A stretch of DNA of 64,000 nucleotides, taken from positions 1-64,000 of the forward strand of contig NZ_QRDZ01000012.1 of NCBI RefSeq assembly GCF_003386235.1. Direction: 5' to 3'. Made by a program: the position numbers and the translations under genes. Positions 9,701 through 18,454 of this stretch are shown piece by piece. Source of the DNA: Cohnella phaseoli (lineage in GTDB: Bacteria; Bacillota; Bacilli; Paenibacillales; Paenibacillaceae). The notes under the pieces are model-generated. The model saw only the letters and a list, made by a program, of their open reading frames with translations. It was not told the origin of the DNA and searched no databases. Position 1 is the stretch's first letter. Each line of letters begins with the position of its first letter.

Positions 9701-10133
9701 CGCGAACGCGCACTCCGATATGGAGAAGCTCATCGACCAATTTATCGAGGCCATGTACACAAAAACGATTTGCAAAAAAGGCACGCTGTACGTCTACGAC
9801 CATGAAGCCGACGAGGAAGCCTGGGAGCCGCTTGTTAACCTGATGCGGGTGAACAAGTTTGTCGATTATGCGATTTTCGAACAATTGAGCGGCCTCGACA
9901 ACAAGAAACGGGAGCTGCTGCAGCGCAAATCGGCCAAGCGCAGCGTTCAATTGTCCACCGAAGTCGATACCTCCAACTTGCTGTTAACGTTGAGAGAGAT
10001 GGCGGCGGCTTATCAGGAAGGCAAATCCGCTCTTGACTATGACCGCAGCGAATGGGCCAACGGCGAAGAAATGTACAGCTTCTATCAGCAAGTCTCGGCC
10101 AAAGTGAACGATATTATAAATAAGTTAAAGTAG
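6744..10133 (+). CDS. Giant tubulin/FtsZ-like protein (Tubulin_2 type)
   Basis: A 1129-residue protein. The N-terminal third shows the tubulin/FtsZ GTPase plan: a first glycine loop VIGLGGTGIDALLRLK (about 36-51), an acidic FETNEHD strand end (81-87) where FtsZ has its T3 loop, and the tubulin signature loop LSGGTGSG at 187-194. The rest (~800 residues) is long, helical and charged, far beyond the ~400 residues of FtsZ. No membrane segment is seen, so it should be cytosolic. Tubulin_2-type proteins are known next to VWA genes in bacteria, but their cell role is not established as far as I know. It starts 13 bases after the VWA gene with AGGGGGAA as ribosome binding site and is 10 bases ahead of the next gene. 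Confidence 0.9.
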   Translation: MKAVVREHIQQLDVSQGGGIVSDKIRVDTIDNPMLVIGLGGTGIDALLRLKYQINRRFKLPEDPLTKKKRDKPDNVEFIAFETNEHDRNKKYKGIGLDPLTEFVLLSNSEIGSLLQNRSLLEPYITEWLSPELLITDGISGASGIRQAGRLLLFTKIVQVVQALDKKIRGLSVGTNKKLMVFLLTGLSGGTGSGCFLDISYIVRGLIEREHGSAGVDKVNMLGYLFMPDVNLASKSLTDHTKEYIKKNGYAALKELDYWMNVDERSERFKQQYGNAITVNSPMPPFNLAHLISATNLEGKLLENSYDYCMNVTAENITNFMASEDKQSGEEFAIHDYISNIRTNINQMPKPYAANYQYNILGASSAVLPIEEMTTYLAYKLFKKMEKMFDMTPSQEFTEQLVRKLGIDPDTVQQEFEKRVPSPIPGYQNSERFSYNNVIRQQVVSIDTELEQSFLSRAREEYMKAKKQLPAQLLENFTEQLERIFRNPEQGPFFASRVINAPKGYCLLNLISSYIESLKESILRIPQDIDGAKETANQRLGDARTAFISKDKKKDVYIDAKIQEYLLYADRERMEQMIEFYEDLAQIINDQNSRIYGVFTELLNALNGIFEKNGDILVNGDEQVDHRGNKTYYWNIVSVPDIEKVITNVMDNKSVNTLISDFSNELLRKSEQWVREQEVDIVSAISEFLSDQFGDLITKSMEEFLAIKYGQDEAVDKVVERIIAKRLDDEAIPVFHLSNSSGNFHFPQWGFVSVPADAPNIFKGILKYQEIALGHSRFTIKESQVKNRIFWLNTRNGIPLFSYSPLKVLEESYERTILEQEGIGRHLVQTDKINWTYLPSPIPEKSWGDVYNNSRVKQFNSGIRGLFDKAAEFRIIVEKSENVTTTSRYELVLTKAFQVEQFVKGFNHQLDSGKPNHGEIRKCLEQLKGLLKDGLEREGARDIFGSINEEMAKENLIRSPELLDYVRKEIAKYEAIAAKIAELEQFANAHSDMEKLIDQFIEAMYTKTICKKGTLYVYDHEADEEAWEPLVNLMRVNKFVDYAIFEQLSGLDNKKRELLQRKSAKRSVQLSTEVDTSNLLLTLREMAAAYQEGKSALDYDRSEWANGEEMYSFYQQVSAKVNDIINKLK

Positions 10134-10143
10134 AGGAAGCCGA

Positions 10144-12468
10144 ATGCAGCGACAATTACATGCTTTCGCGAACGCATACGATGCGGACGCAGATCGGTTT
10201 ATCGATGATAACGACGGACAGCTTAGTATCAATAACCCTCTCTTATTCGTGTTCATCGGAGACCAATCCCTTGAAGCGCTGAACGCTGTTTACGAGAACA
10301 ATAGGAAAAAGTGGAACAACAGCAAAGGCGTTCTCTATTTTCATGTTTATCAGGACCAGACGGTGGAGAAGGAAAATGTGTTCTCGCTGCGTCTTCCTTC
10401 CTCGGGCTCGGACCGGAAGACGGCTCGGCAAAGTTTGCATCGTCAATTTTATCAAGATATTCGGATATTGGCGGAATTCAATCGCTTGGCGAGACAAATC
10501 GGCAACCGCATCGCCGAACACGGGAAGTCGTACTCCTCGTTCCAAAGGCTTAACATGGCTTTTGTGACCAGGGTGGAGGACTGCTGCAACATCGTGCTTC
10601 CCGAGATTGCGCTGCTGCTCAAATCGCTGCTGGGCGAATCGTTTAAGCTGATCCAGATGGATATGTACGGGCTGATTAAGGAAAAGAGGGGAGAGGAGCA
10701 TGAATATGCATCCTCTCTCGGGATCAGCTTTTTGCGGGAGCTTGATCGTTATCAGGACAGGGCCTATCAATTCGAAGGCATGCTGCTCGTAACGGACGAT
10801 CAGATCAAGCTACCTATCGTGCATGCGGCCTCTCCGCTATTCGATCTCGTTTATTTGCTCAGCGATAAGAACGAGCATGGGATGTTCGACGACGATGCCG
10901 GAATGAAAGCCAATTACGATATTATTTGCAATATGAATCTGCTGAAAAACCGCAAAATTATCGACGAATTCGACCATCGGCACGAGAATTACAACAACCA
11001 ACATTTCAGACAGCATATCCAGCCAGCGGAAACGAAGGGGCCTGTTTATTCATCGGCAGGCCTTTCAATCGTGAAGCGCCCGAATCAAGCGATTGCGCTA
11101 ACGGTGCTTTCGCAATTTTATCGGCAAGTGATGAGCGTGCTAAGCGCGCAAAGCCAAGTTGAGAAGCGCGTAATCCTTGAGCTGTTTCAATTGAATTCCG
11201 ATGCGGTAGACCGTAAAGTGGCGGAACTGATGCCGAGTAAGGAGAGCTTAGAGGAGATGTCCGCTTTGCTGTCCGAGTCGGTTCCGCTATCCGAGCTAAA
11301 GCGGATGTCTCTTAAGCAAGCGGAGGACAGTCTTTACGGCCAGCATGCCAACGCCTTCTTCGTCGATCATTTCGAACAAGCTGCGGACAAGAAGTTCCAG
11401 GGCATGAAGCTGGAGCAAGAGCTGGAGGCCAGCATTGAGCGGCAAATCGTCCAATCCGTATCCTACGGCTTATATTGCGCCTATGCCTGGACTTCCGAAC
11501 AGGATGAACGTTCGATCGTCCATGAATTGCGGTCCATGATCAAGGATGTGTCCAGGCAATTGGAGGAGGCCCGGCTTCAATTGCTGCAAGTGGAGCAGGA
11601 GCCTGTGGAGTTGCAGGCTTTTTCGCGGTTCAGTTTTTTCGATAAGGGCAAGATTAAGCAGCTTAGCCGCCAACTGTTTGACAAAATATACGGACAAAAA
11701 TTCGATATCCTGTTCTTCGAAATCAAGCAGAAGCTGCTTCGGCGCTACTTGGCGGCAATCGAGAGCTTACATCAGCCGCTTAGAGACAAAATCGAAGTCA
11801 CGACGAGCCTGGACAAGCTTTTGAAGGAGACAAGCCGGCATAGCGTGTCCGAGGCTAACGATTACTTAGGTCGCAACATCCCCGAATATTACGAAGCCGT
11901 TGTCGAGGAAATTATACAGGACCTCCAAGCCAAACGAGGGACGTTTTTCTATTTTGAAGACCGTTACGTCGGAAATATCGCCGCTCTCGTGAACGAGGGG
12001 GCGGAAGCGCTGCTTAACCGATTTATTGAAGTGTGCCGGAAGGAAGTATTCGTGTACCCGCAATTTCGCCAATCCTTCGAGGACGAACTGCTTGAGCGCG
12101 CCAATGTTACCGTTAGGTATGAGGACAAGGGCAATGTGTTGTCCAAAGAGGAGCTCTACCGCGATTTATATATACAGTTGGAAGAGCGCGCCGCTATTCA
12201 TATGCAAGTGTTTAATTACACGCAGAAGCATCGCTATGAAGAGAAGTACTTTTTTGCGGATTACGACAGCGAATTTATTCATCATGCCTTCTCGGTCGAT
12301 AAAGGGGTCCGGCTCTATAAGCTCGGATGCGTGCACGAGAAAAAAGCGACCGGAATCGAGAAGCTTAACATTATGGGGGGCTTCCAATTGGAAGACCTGT
12401 TGTATGTCGTCAATAATACGAAATATTACGAAAGCTACAAGCAAAACGGATTTCAATTCCATGCGTGA
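10144..12468 (+). CDS. Large helical protein of unknown function, partner of the tubulin-like protein
   Basis: A 774-residue cytosolic protein without signal peptide or membrane segment. The first ~50 residues have a hydrophobic strand (NPLLFVFIGDQSLEALNAVY) like the start of a Rossmann or tubulin-like domain, but no glycine-rich loop follows. The middle and end are helical, with likely coiled coil around residues 455-500 (SRQLEEARLQLLQVEQE). It begins 10 bases after the tubulin-like gene (ribosome binding site AGAGGAAG). The tight linkage suggests an assembly factor or structural partner for that protein. I recognise no named family. Confidence 0.85.
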   Translation: MQRQLHAFANAYDADADRFIDDNDGQLSINNPLLFVFIGDQSLEALNAVYENNRKKWNNSKGVLYFHVYQDQTVEKENVFSLRLPSSGSDRKTARQSLHRQFYQDIRILAEFNRLARQIGNRIAEHGKSYSSFQRLNMAFVTRVEDCCNIVLPEIALLLKSLLGESFKLIQMDMYGLIKEKRGEEHEYASSLGISFLRELDRYQDRAYQFEGMLLVTDDQIKLPIVHAASPLFDLVYLLSDKNEHGMFDDDAGMKANYDIICNMNLLKNRKIIDEFDHRHENYNNQHFRQHIQPAETKGPVYSSAGLSIVKRPNQAIALTVLSQFYRQVMSVLSAQSQVEKRVILELFQLNSDAVDRKVAELMPSKESLEEMSALLSESVPLSELKRMSLKQAEDSLYGQHANAFFVDHFEQAADKKFQGMKLEQELEASIERQIVQSVSYGLYCAYAWTSEQDERSIVHELRSMIKDVSRQLEEARLQLLQVEQEPVELQAFSRFSFFDKGKIKQLSRQLFDKIYGQKFDILFFEIKQKLLRRYLAAIESLHQPLRDKIEVTTSLDKLLKETSRHSVSEANDYLGRNIPEYYEAVVEEIIQDLQAKRGTFFYFEDRYVGNIAALVNEGAEALLNRFIEVCRKEVFVYPQFRQSFEDELLERANVTVRYEDKGNVLSKEELYRDLYIQLEERAAIHMQVFNYTQKHRYEEKYFFADYDSEFIHHAFSVDKGVRLYKLGCVHEKKATGIEKLNIMGGFQLEDLLYVVNNTKYYESYKQNGFQFHA

Positions 12469-12532
12469 TCTTCGCGTCACGTCGGGAACTAGACGCAAGA
12501 CAGGGGTTAGACGCTGAAGGGGGAGTCCGTCT

Positions 12533-13816
12533 ATGTATCAACGAAAAATAAGTTTGTTGCTCGTTTTGTTTAGTTTGTTTGGAGGCATCGTGGGCGCCGT
12601 TGTCGGCGAAGCGCTGTTATCGTGGGGGACGGGGAAGATTCCGAACGTGCTGTTGATGGGCATGTACTTCGGACAGTTGGCGCTCTGGATAGCGCTTTTC
12701 TGCTTGATCGCGGAGCTGATTTCGCCCGAATTAAACGGGCAGGGCTGGAGATTGCGCTATACAGGCGACAGTTGGAAGTTGCTGATTCCGGCTTCCCTTG
12801 TCCTGTTATTGCTGGCGGGAATGGGACTGCAATTTATTTACGGCTTATACTTCGGTAAGAATCAACCTCCCAAAGATATTATGCTCGCGGTGGACACCTC
12901 CGGGAGCATGATTGAGACGGACCCGAATCGGGAGAGCATTGCCGCGCTGAACCAATTGGTTCAAAAGATGGAGTCGGATAAACGGACGGCTATTATTACG
13001 TTTAGCGACAGGGCCCAAGTGCTGCAGCCGCTGGTCGCGCTGGACAGCCAGGCCGCGAAAGAGGACGTTATCGCCAAGCTGAACGGGATCGGCGTTCCGG
13101 ACGGCGGAACGGATATCGGAGCGGCTCTGAGCACTTCGATGACGCAGATTGAAGCGGCGAAGAACGAGGAAAATCGCAAAAGCATGGTCATTCTGATCTC
13201 CGACGGGTACAGCCTGGTCGATCTGGATGCGGCGCTGGCTCCTTACAAAGCGAATAAAATCTCGATCAACACGGTCGGGATGAACATTGCGGAAAGGGAC
13301 GGCAACGACCTGTTGCGACAAATCGCAGGCAAGACCGGGGGAACCTTCCATCTCGTAGACGAGGTTTCGGACCTCTCGATGGTCATCTCCGAGATTTACC
13401 GTTCCACGCAATCCTGGCATCTGGTCGGAGAGAGAACCGGCGCATCCGTGGACAACCTTTATTACGAAATTTTGCGAATAATCTTGTTTGTTCTCATCGG
13501 CGCTTTCCTAGGTTTAGCGCTGGGTATTATATTCGATAACCGATATCTCGCCAAGAGCTTTACGATCGGCGGGAGCATTGCGGGATTAATAGCCGGGGCG
13601 ATTCTCGAGTTCGGATTCAAAGACTTCTCCTTGTCCCCGCTAACTTACAGAGCGGCTGCCGATATTGTGCTGGCGGTTGTGCTTGCGCTTTCGACCGTTA
13701 TGATCGCATATAAGCAAAATTCGTCGGAGGTCAACGGGGGGCTTTATTCCCGCAATCGCCAATACGGAGCGCAGAACTTAGAACGGCCGCAGGGGACGCG
13801 CAGAAACTTCAAGTAA
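12533..13816 (+). CDS. Polytopic membrane protein with VWA domain
   Basis: A 427-residue protein with three N-terminal membrane helices (about 7-27, 38-64, 83-104), then a classical VWA domain, then three C-terminal helices (from ~313). The MIDAS site is intact: DTSGS at 121-125, the threonine in GGTDIGAA near 193, and ILISDGYS. With six helices, the VWA domain sits between helices 3 and 4. If the N-terminus is inside, the domain is outside, the same side as the VWA domain of the 602-residue protein. The ribosome binding site GGGGGAG precedes ATG 12533. It resembles BatA/BatB-like VWA membrane proteins in outline, but there is no MoxR ATPase gene here. Confidence 0.88.
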   Translation: MYQRKISLLLVLFSLFGGIVGAVVGEALLSWGTGKIPNVLLMGMYFGQLALWIALFCLIAELISPELNGQGWRLRYTGDSWKLLIPASLVLLLLAGMGLQFIYGLYFGKNQPPKDIMLAVDTSGSMIETDPNRESIAALNQLVQKMESDKRTAIITFSDRAQVLQPLVALDSQAAKEDVIAKLNGIGVPDGGTDIGAALSTSMTQIEAAKNEENRKSMVILISDGYSLVDLDAALAPYKANKISINTVGMNIAERDGNDLLRQIAGKTGGTFHLVDEVSDLSMVISEIYRSTQSWHLVGERTGASVDNLYYEILRIILFVLIGAFLGLALGIIFDNRYLAKSFTIGGSIAGLIAGAILEFGFKDFSLSPLTYRAAADIVLAVVLALSTVMIAYKQNSSEVNGGLYSRNRQYGAQNLERPQGTRRNFK

Positions 13817-13835
13817 GGGCGGGTGACAGTCAGCT

Positions 13836-14474
13836 ATGCAGTGGAAGGACGATTTTGCCCATAATCAACGTATTACCGATATGAAGCAAAGCTTTCAGGA
13901 CAATGTGTGCATTGTGACTTGGAAATGGCCGGAAGGCATCCAATTCGTTTATGTTTACGGCTTTGAGGCGGATGCCGAGATAGCGCCTGATCAGCGCGAC
14001 CTGCAATCGATGAGGTTGTTCACGCGCGAGGAGTATAAAGCCAATAGGGGTTACCGGGCGCGGCTCGATACGATCGGGCGATACGCGTTTCGCGTCTATG
14101 CATGCGAACGAGCCGACGGCCGGATGGTCGTCTTCAAGCAGCAGGATGAAGAGAATATTATCCGGTTCAGCACAGGCAAAGCCCGAATTTGGTATTCCAT
14201 CAAATACGGCCGAGCCTTCTTCAGCAAGCGCAAGCCGGTCAGGATCGAGCTTAACAGCGAAGTCTATGTCGCCAAAGAGGCATTGTGCTATGTGAAGAAG
14301 GAAGGCGCGTTCCCGTTAAACAAAGACGACGGCACCGCTTATCCTTTTATTCACGACGTGAATCCCGGACGCAATACGTTGCCCGAGATCGAAATCAATA
14401 AAAACGATCAGATCAAGTTGTTTTTCACCGATGGGAAAAAATACGGGGAAATCTACGAGCTGATTCCAGAATAG
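13836..14474 (+). CDS. All-beta protein of unknown function in the VWA/tubulin/GTPase operon
   Basis: A 212-residue soluble protein. The pattern of short alternating hydrophobic strands (for example VCIVTWKWPEGIQFVYVYGF near the N-terminus and QIKLFFTDGKKYGEIYELIP at the end) suggests two beta-sandwich units. No catalytic motif, signal peptide or membrane segment is visible. It lies 20 bases after the VWA gene and 12 bases before the GTPase gene, so it is co-expressed with both. It may be an adaptor to the GTPase. No family is recognised. Confidence 0.82.
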   Translation: MQWKDDFAHNQRITDMKQSFQDNVCIVTWKWPEGIQFVYVYGFEADAEIAPDQRDLQSMRLFTREEYKANRGYRARLDTIGRYAFRVYACERADGRMVVFKQQDEENIIRFSTGKARIWYSIKYGRAFFSKRKPVRIELNSEVYVAKEALCYVKKEGAFPLNKDDGTAYPFIHDVNPGRNTLPEIEINKNDQIKLFFTDGKKYGEIYELIPE

Positions 14475-14486
14475 AGGAGAAAACCC

Positions 14487-15752
14487 ATGCTGAAGTTTCT
14501 GAAAGGCTTGTTCGAGGGGAAAGCGCCGGTCAAAGAGAAGCCTCCGTTTTATCCGATCGTATGTCCTTATTGCTTCGATAAATTTCAGCCGGATGAAGTC
14601 GTGTTCCGCGCAATGCACCATAAGGCGGACGACCAGGACTATGCGCTGCAAGAGGACGAGACGCTGAACAAATATCGAGAAAAGTTCAATTTGGCGCCGA
14701 TTGACGAGATCGAAGCGGTCATCCACCCCTCTTCCATTCCGGACGAAAACTTGATCGTGTCCGAGAACGTGCTCGTTGGGCTGACGGACAGACACGGAAT
14801 TGCGACCAAGAAGCGGCTGTGCCCGAGCTGTCACAACGAGCTGCCGATTCCTTCCGGCAAAGTGCCGAGCAATATTATTTCCATTGTCGGCGCCTCGGCA
14901 TCCGGCAAGTCTGTATACATGGCTTCGCTCATCCATACTTTGCAGCAATCGACGGCCAGCAACTTTTCTGCCGCTTGTATGCCTCTAAGCGCAGAGATCA
15001 GCCGTAAATTCCGCCAAAATTACGAGGAGCCGATCTTCGAGAGAGGCACGATGATTAGCTCCACGCTGCGAGACGTTGTGCAGGAGCCGTTTATTTTCCA
15101 ATTCGTATTTAAGGACGAGAGCATTCCGCCGTTGACCTTGGTGTTCTTCGATGTGGCGGGAGAGGGAATGGTCGAAGAGGCATACCTGGATATTTATGCG
15201 TCGCACATCAAAAACTCGTCGGGCATTCTGTTCATGGTAGATCCGTTGCAGATGAGGACGATTCGGGATCGCCTAAAAGTCAGCTTCGGGGAACGTCAGG
15301 AAGAGTTCGCGGGACGGTACGATGAGCCAAGGGAAATTGTTATTTCCTTGTTCCAGAACTTTATCGGGCACGAGGAGAAGAGCGTCACCGATATTCCAAC
15401 GGCGGTCGTGCTGACGAAGAGCGATATGCTTCAACACTTGAAGGAGGAGGACGGGGAATATATCCGCTCCAATAGCAACGTGTTTAAGAATGTTGTGCAT
15501 TCGAAGTCGCTGGATCTGAACGAATTCAACAATATTAACGGGGAGATTACCCGTTTTATCGAGAAGGTTGATCGGCCCTTTAAAGACGCAATGGACGTTT
15601 ATTTCAAAAATACGGCTTATTTTGCGGTGTCGGCGCTTGGCAGCAATCCGGTTAACAAGCAAATCACGGGGGTTGTGAACCCGATCAGAGTGGACGAGCC
15701 GTTCATTTGGCTGCTGTATAAGCTCAATTACATCGAGGGGAGCAACTCGTAA
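14487..15752 (+). CDS. Zinc-ribbon TRAFAC-type GTPase
   Basis: A 421-residue cytosolic protein. It has a split zinc ribbon (CPYC at 26-29 and CPSC at 112-115) followed by a P-loop GTPase domain: G1 GASASGKS at 135-142, G3 DVAGEG at 222-227 and G4 TKSD at 310-313. The TKSD motif indicates guanine specificity. The layout fits the TRAFAC-clade GTPases found beside GAP1-type proteins in bacterial gene clusters. The stop TAA shares its last A with the ATG of the next gene (TAATG at 15750-15754), so translation of the GTPase and its GAP1-like partner is coupled. The ribosome binding site is AGAGGAG. Confidence 0.88.
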   Translation: MLKFLKGLFEGKAPVKEKPPFYPIVCPYCFDKFQPDEVVFRAMHHKADDQDYALQEDETLNKYREKFNLAPIDEIEAVIHPSSIPDENLIVSENVLVGLTDRHGIATKKRLCPSCHNELPIPSGKVPSNIISIVGASASGKSVYMASLIHTLQQSTASNFSAACMPLSAEISRKFRQNYEEPIFERGTMISSTLRDVVQEPFIFQFVFKDESIPPLTLVFFDVAGEGMVEEAYLDIYASHIKNSSGILFMVDPLQMRTIRDRLKVSFGERQEEFAGRYDEPREIVISLFQNFIGHEEKSVTDIPTAVVLTKSDMLQHLKEEDGEYIRSNSNVFKNVVHSKSLDLNEFNNINGEITRFIEKVDRPFKDAMDVYFKNTAYFAVSALGSNPVNKQITGVVNPIRVDEPFIWLLYKLNYIEGSNS

Positions 15753-18454
15753 TGAGCAGCGAACGCAAAATTCAACAGCAATATTTTGCTCGGGCGCGGG
15801 AAGGCGTATTCAGGTCGAACGAAGGACTCGATACGGTGGCGAAATCCCCCTCGCTCGACGGCAATTTTATTAAGAAAACGCTGCATCCCTTCTGCGTTTA
15901 TTTCCCTCCGCAGGAACTGGTCCAACGAGGCGAGCAGGAACTGTCCCGTTTCCCGGAATCGTTAACCGTTTTTCATGCGGATTCCGGAGAGCTGGTAATC
16001 GGACGGAGTCAATTCGCGGGTACGGACTTCACAGGCCAGCGAGACACGATATTCGTCCATAACTACGTGGTGCCCAAGGAGCGGAAAGAAGAGGTTCTGC
16101 GGTCCGGGTTCCGAATTTTTCAGATCAACCGCTTTCAGACCGAATACGATATTCAAGAAGGTAAAGTTCTTCCCGAGCTGGACGACATTCCGGCAGATTC
16201 GCAATCCCATCTTGAGCGGCAGCAGAACATACTGGACCGTCTCGGTATCGACGACAATCTATTTAAACAGCTGCTGGGAGCCGTCATGGCCTCGATCTCC
16301 AGCAACAAGAAGGTCTATATCGCTCTGGATGTCGACGTGACGGAGAGCGCCATCTACGCGAAGAAGCTTACGGAAATTTTATTCCATTTCCTCCCTTACG
16401 AATTGCGAAGACATTTCGGCTTCACAACGTATTATAACGAGCCGCAAGGCAAGAAGTTTATTGACGTTATGTTTGTAGAGAAAGGGAGCATACGGGCCAA
16501 CGATCGCAGTTTGGATAAAGATTTCGTATTCGATTTCCCTAACGGAAGGTTCGTTAACGCGGAACGGGCTAGCCAAGATCATTTTTATCTAAATTTCGCA
16601 TGGTCCTGCAGAGAACGGCCTGATGCGCTGGCCGAGTTTTTTTCGTTCGCGGAAGAGGCGTTGCAAGGAAGAGAGGCAGCGGAGAAGCTGGCTCCTTCTA
16701 CTTACCATAAGCTATGCGCGCTTTTCCAAGTGAGTCGCGGACTAAAGAGCTTGTACGAACGGAACAAAGACGGCCTGCTATATAGCATTCTCGATTATTT
16801 GGACGATGGGGCGCAAGCGAACAAACAAAAGCTCTACCAAATGTTCTATCAACTGGTCGGGGACGAGGTTTCCAACCTGAATTCGGGAAATATCGTATCC
16901 GTTGAGTATTTGCAAGCGATGATTGCCTACTGCCGGATCGCGGACACTCGGACGCAACAAGAGTTCGTGGGTCACCTCGTTAATTTCATGTTCACTAACT
17001 GGAAAAACAACGAAGATCCGAATTATTCGATTCAAACAATGCAAGAGTTACAGCAGCAACCGGAGCTTTTTGCCGCCGTTGTCGAAAAGATGCATTCCGA
17101 AGATAGATATTATCGCGTTTTCGAAGATTATTTCCAAGCGCGTGCGGAGTCGATCAACTCCGTAAGAGGGATTCAGGAAGAGATCGAGTTCTGGAAGAAA
17201 TATACCCCTCAGGTCGTAGCGAGTACTTTTTTTCTGCAGCAAATCCTTTTAAAAGTACAGCGAGTGCTGGAAAAAAGCAGCGACATATTAAACAATGGCA
17301 AACAATTGTACGCCTTTATCCAAACTTTGGACCCGACGAGTCGCGATATAGAAATTTTCAAGGAAAATCTCGAATTGGCTATTGCCATCTGTATGTTGGA
17401 CGCGCTGGAGCTGGATCAGGTAACCGCGGCGGATATCGATAAGCTGCAGTTTCTCGTTGCGAGAAATCCGGGAAAAGGGAAGAAAGAATTAGAACCCAAG
17501 GATAAAGAGAAGCTGCGCATACTGGGCACGGTTTCCTTGATCTTGAACGGCGATGGGCAGAAAGAGTCGGAAATATTGTCCAAGCTGGATGGAATGGACC
17601 CGGAGGCTTTTGATCAGACCCGCCGAATGCTGCAAAAGCTGCTGCGAGCGCAGGTTTATGCTGCCAATTTCAAGAAGGTTTCCTATGCTTTTTATCGTCG
17701 TCCTAAGGATCAGGATGCCGATGACGAAGAAGGGCTCGGAGTAGCCGCGAGGTCTCGCAGTTCCGGCAAAAACAATAAGGGGTCCTCTTCGCGCAAGCGG
17801 GAGTCGGGAATTTACAATTATCGCGAGATGCTGGCTTATGTGCATAGCGCCGCTCAGAACAGCGAGACGGTCTTTGAGTTTATCATTTGGTGCGGTTCGA
17901 GCTCCAAACTGGAAGAAAGCTATAAAGCGGCCATCCGCGATTATTTCGAGTACGAGGGCCAAGGCGCATTTAAGTCGAAATCTATCCGGAAAAAAATTAA
18001 AACGATAAAAAGTGCCGAGTTAAGAAAACTGCTAGATGAAATCAGATTAACGCAATCCGGATTCCTTATGAAGCTTCTTACCGGCAAGAACAAGGGGATC
18101 GGGATATCGCTGATCGTTGCTGTATTCACCCTTGCCATCGCCGGCGGGACGGTTGTTGTTTTGGGTCAGATGAAGAAGGACAAAGGGACGCCTCCTTTGC
18201 CGACAACGATTCCGACAGCGGAGCAGTCCGAGTCGCCTACGCCTTCATTGGATCCCGGTGTCGAAACGCCGTCAAGTGAAACGAGCAATCCGAGCTCCAC
18301 CGCACCGAGTAGCCCGGACGGTTCGAGTGACCCGGGTGCATCGAGCAGCCCAGGTGCATCGAGCAGCCCGAGTGCTTCGAGCAGTCCGATTACATCTACT
18401 ACTCCGAGTGCTTCGGGCGTTCCACCCAGCGGCGAGGAGGATTCGCAGCAATGA
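15752..18454 (+). CDS. GAP1-N2-like GTPase-associated protein with C-terminal membrane anchor
   Basis: A 900-residue protein. The N-terminal ~250 residues (QQYFARAREGVFRSNEGLDT ... LPYELRRHFGFTTY) match what I recall of the GAP1-N2 domain of GTPase-associated protein 1, which occurs next to TRAFAC-type GTPases. The middle is helical, with a low-complexity charged stretch near 655-690. A single membrane helix lies around 783-805 (ISLIVAVFTLAIAGGTVVVL), followed by a ~90-residue tail of Ser/Pro/Thr repeats that should pass through the wall. So the bulk is cytosolic and the tail is outside. Start overlap with the GTPase and ATGA overlap with the SLH gene show tight coupling. Confidence 0.85.
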   Translation: MSSERKIQQQYFARAREGVFRSNEGLDTVAKSPSLDGNFIKKTLHPFCVYFPPQELVQRGEQELSRFPESLTVFHADSGELVIGRSQFAGTDFTGQRDTIFVHNYVVPKERKEEVLRSGFRIFQINRFQTEYDIQEGKVLPELDDIPADSQSHLERQQNILDRLGIDDNLFKQLLGAVMASISSNKKVYIALDVDVTESAIYAKKLTEILFHFLPYELRRHFGFTTYYNEPQGKKFIDVMFVEKGSIRANDRSLDKDFVFDFPNGRFVNAERASQDHFYLNFAWSCRERPDALAEFFSFAEEALQGREAAEKLAPSTYHKLCALFQVSRGLKSLYERNKDGLLYSILDYLDDGAQANKQKLYQMFYQLVGDEVSNLNSGNIVSVEYLQAMIAYCRIADTRTQQEFVGHLVNFMFTNWKNNEDPNYSIQTMQELQQQPELFAAVVEKMHSEDRYYRVFEDYFQARAESINSVRGIQEEIEFWKKYTPQVVASTFFLQQILLKVQRVLEKSSDILNNGKQLYAFIQTLDPTSRDIEIFKENLELAIAICMLDALELDQVTAADIDKLQFLVARNPGKGKKELEPKDKEKLRILGTVSLILNGDGQKESEILSKLDGMDPEAFDQTRRMLQKLLRAQVYAANFKKVSYAFYRRPKDQDADDEEGLGVAARSRSSGKNNKGSSSRKRESGIYNYREMLAYVHSAAQNSETVFEFIIWCGSSSKLEESYKAAIRDYFEYEGQGAFKSKSIRKKIKTIKSAELRKLLDEIRLTQSGFLMKLLTGKNKGIGISLIVAVFTLAIAGGTVVVLGQMKKDKGTPPLPTTIPTAEQSESPTPSLDPGVETPSSETSNPSSTAPSSPDGSSDPGASSSPGASSSPSASSSPITSTTPSASGVPPSGEEDSQQ

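Noticed and set aside
12533..13816. VWA protein as part of a MoxR/BatA aerotolerance operon
   Set aside because: No MoxR ATPase or DUF58 gene is nearby and the partners are tubulin-like and GTPase genes.
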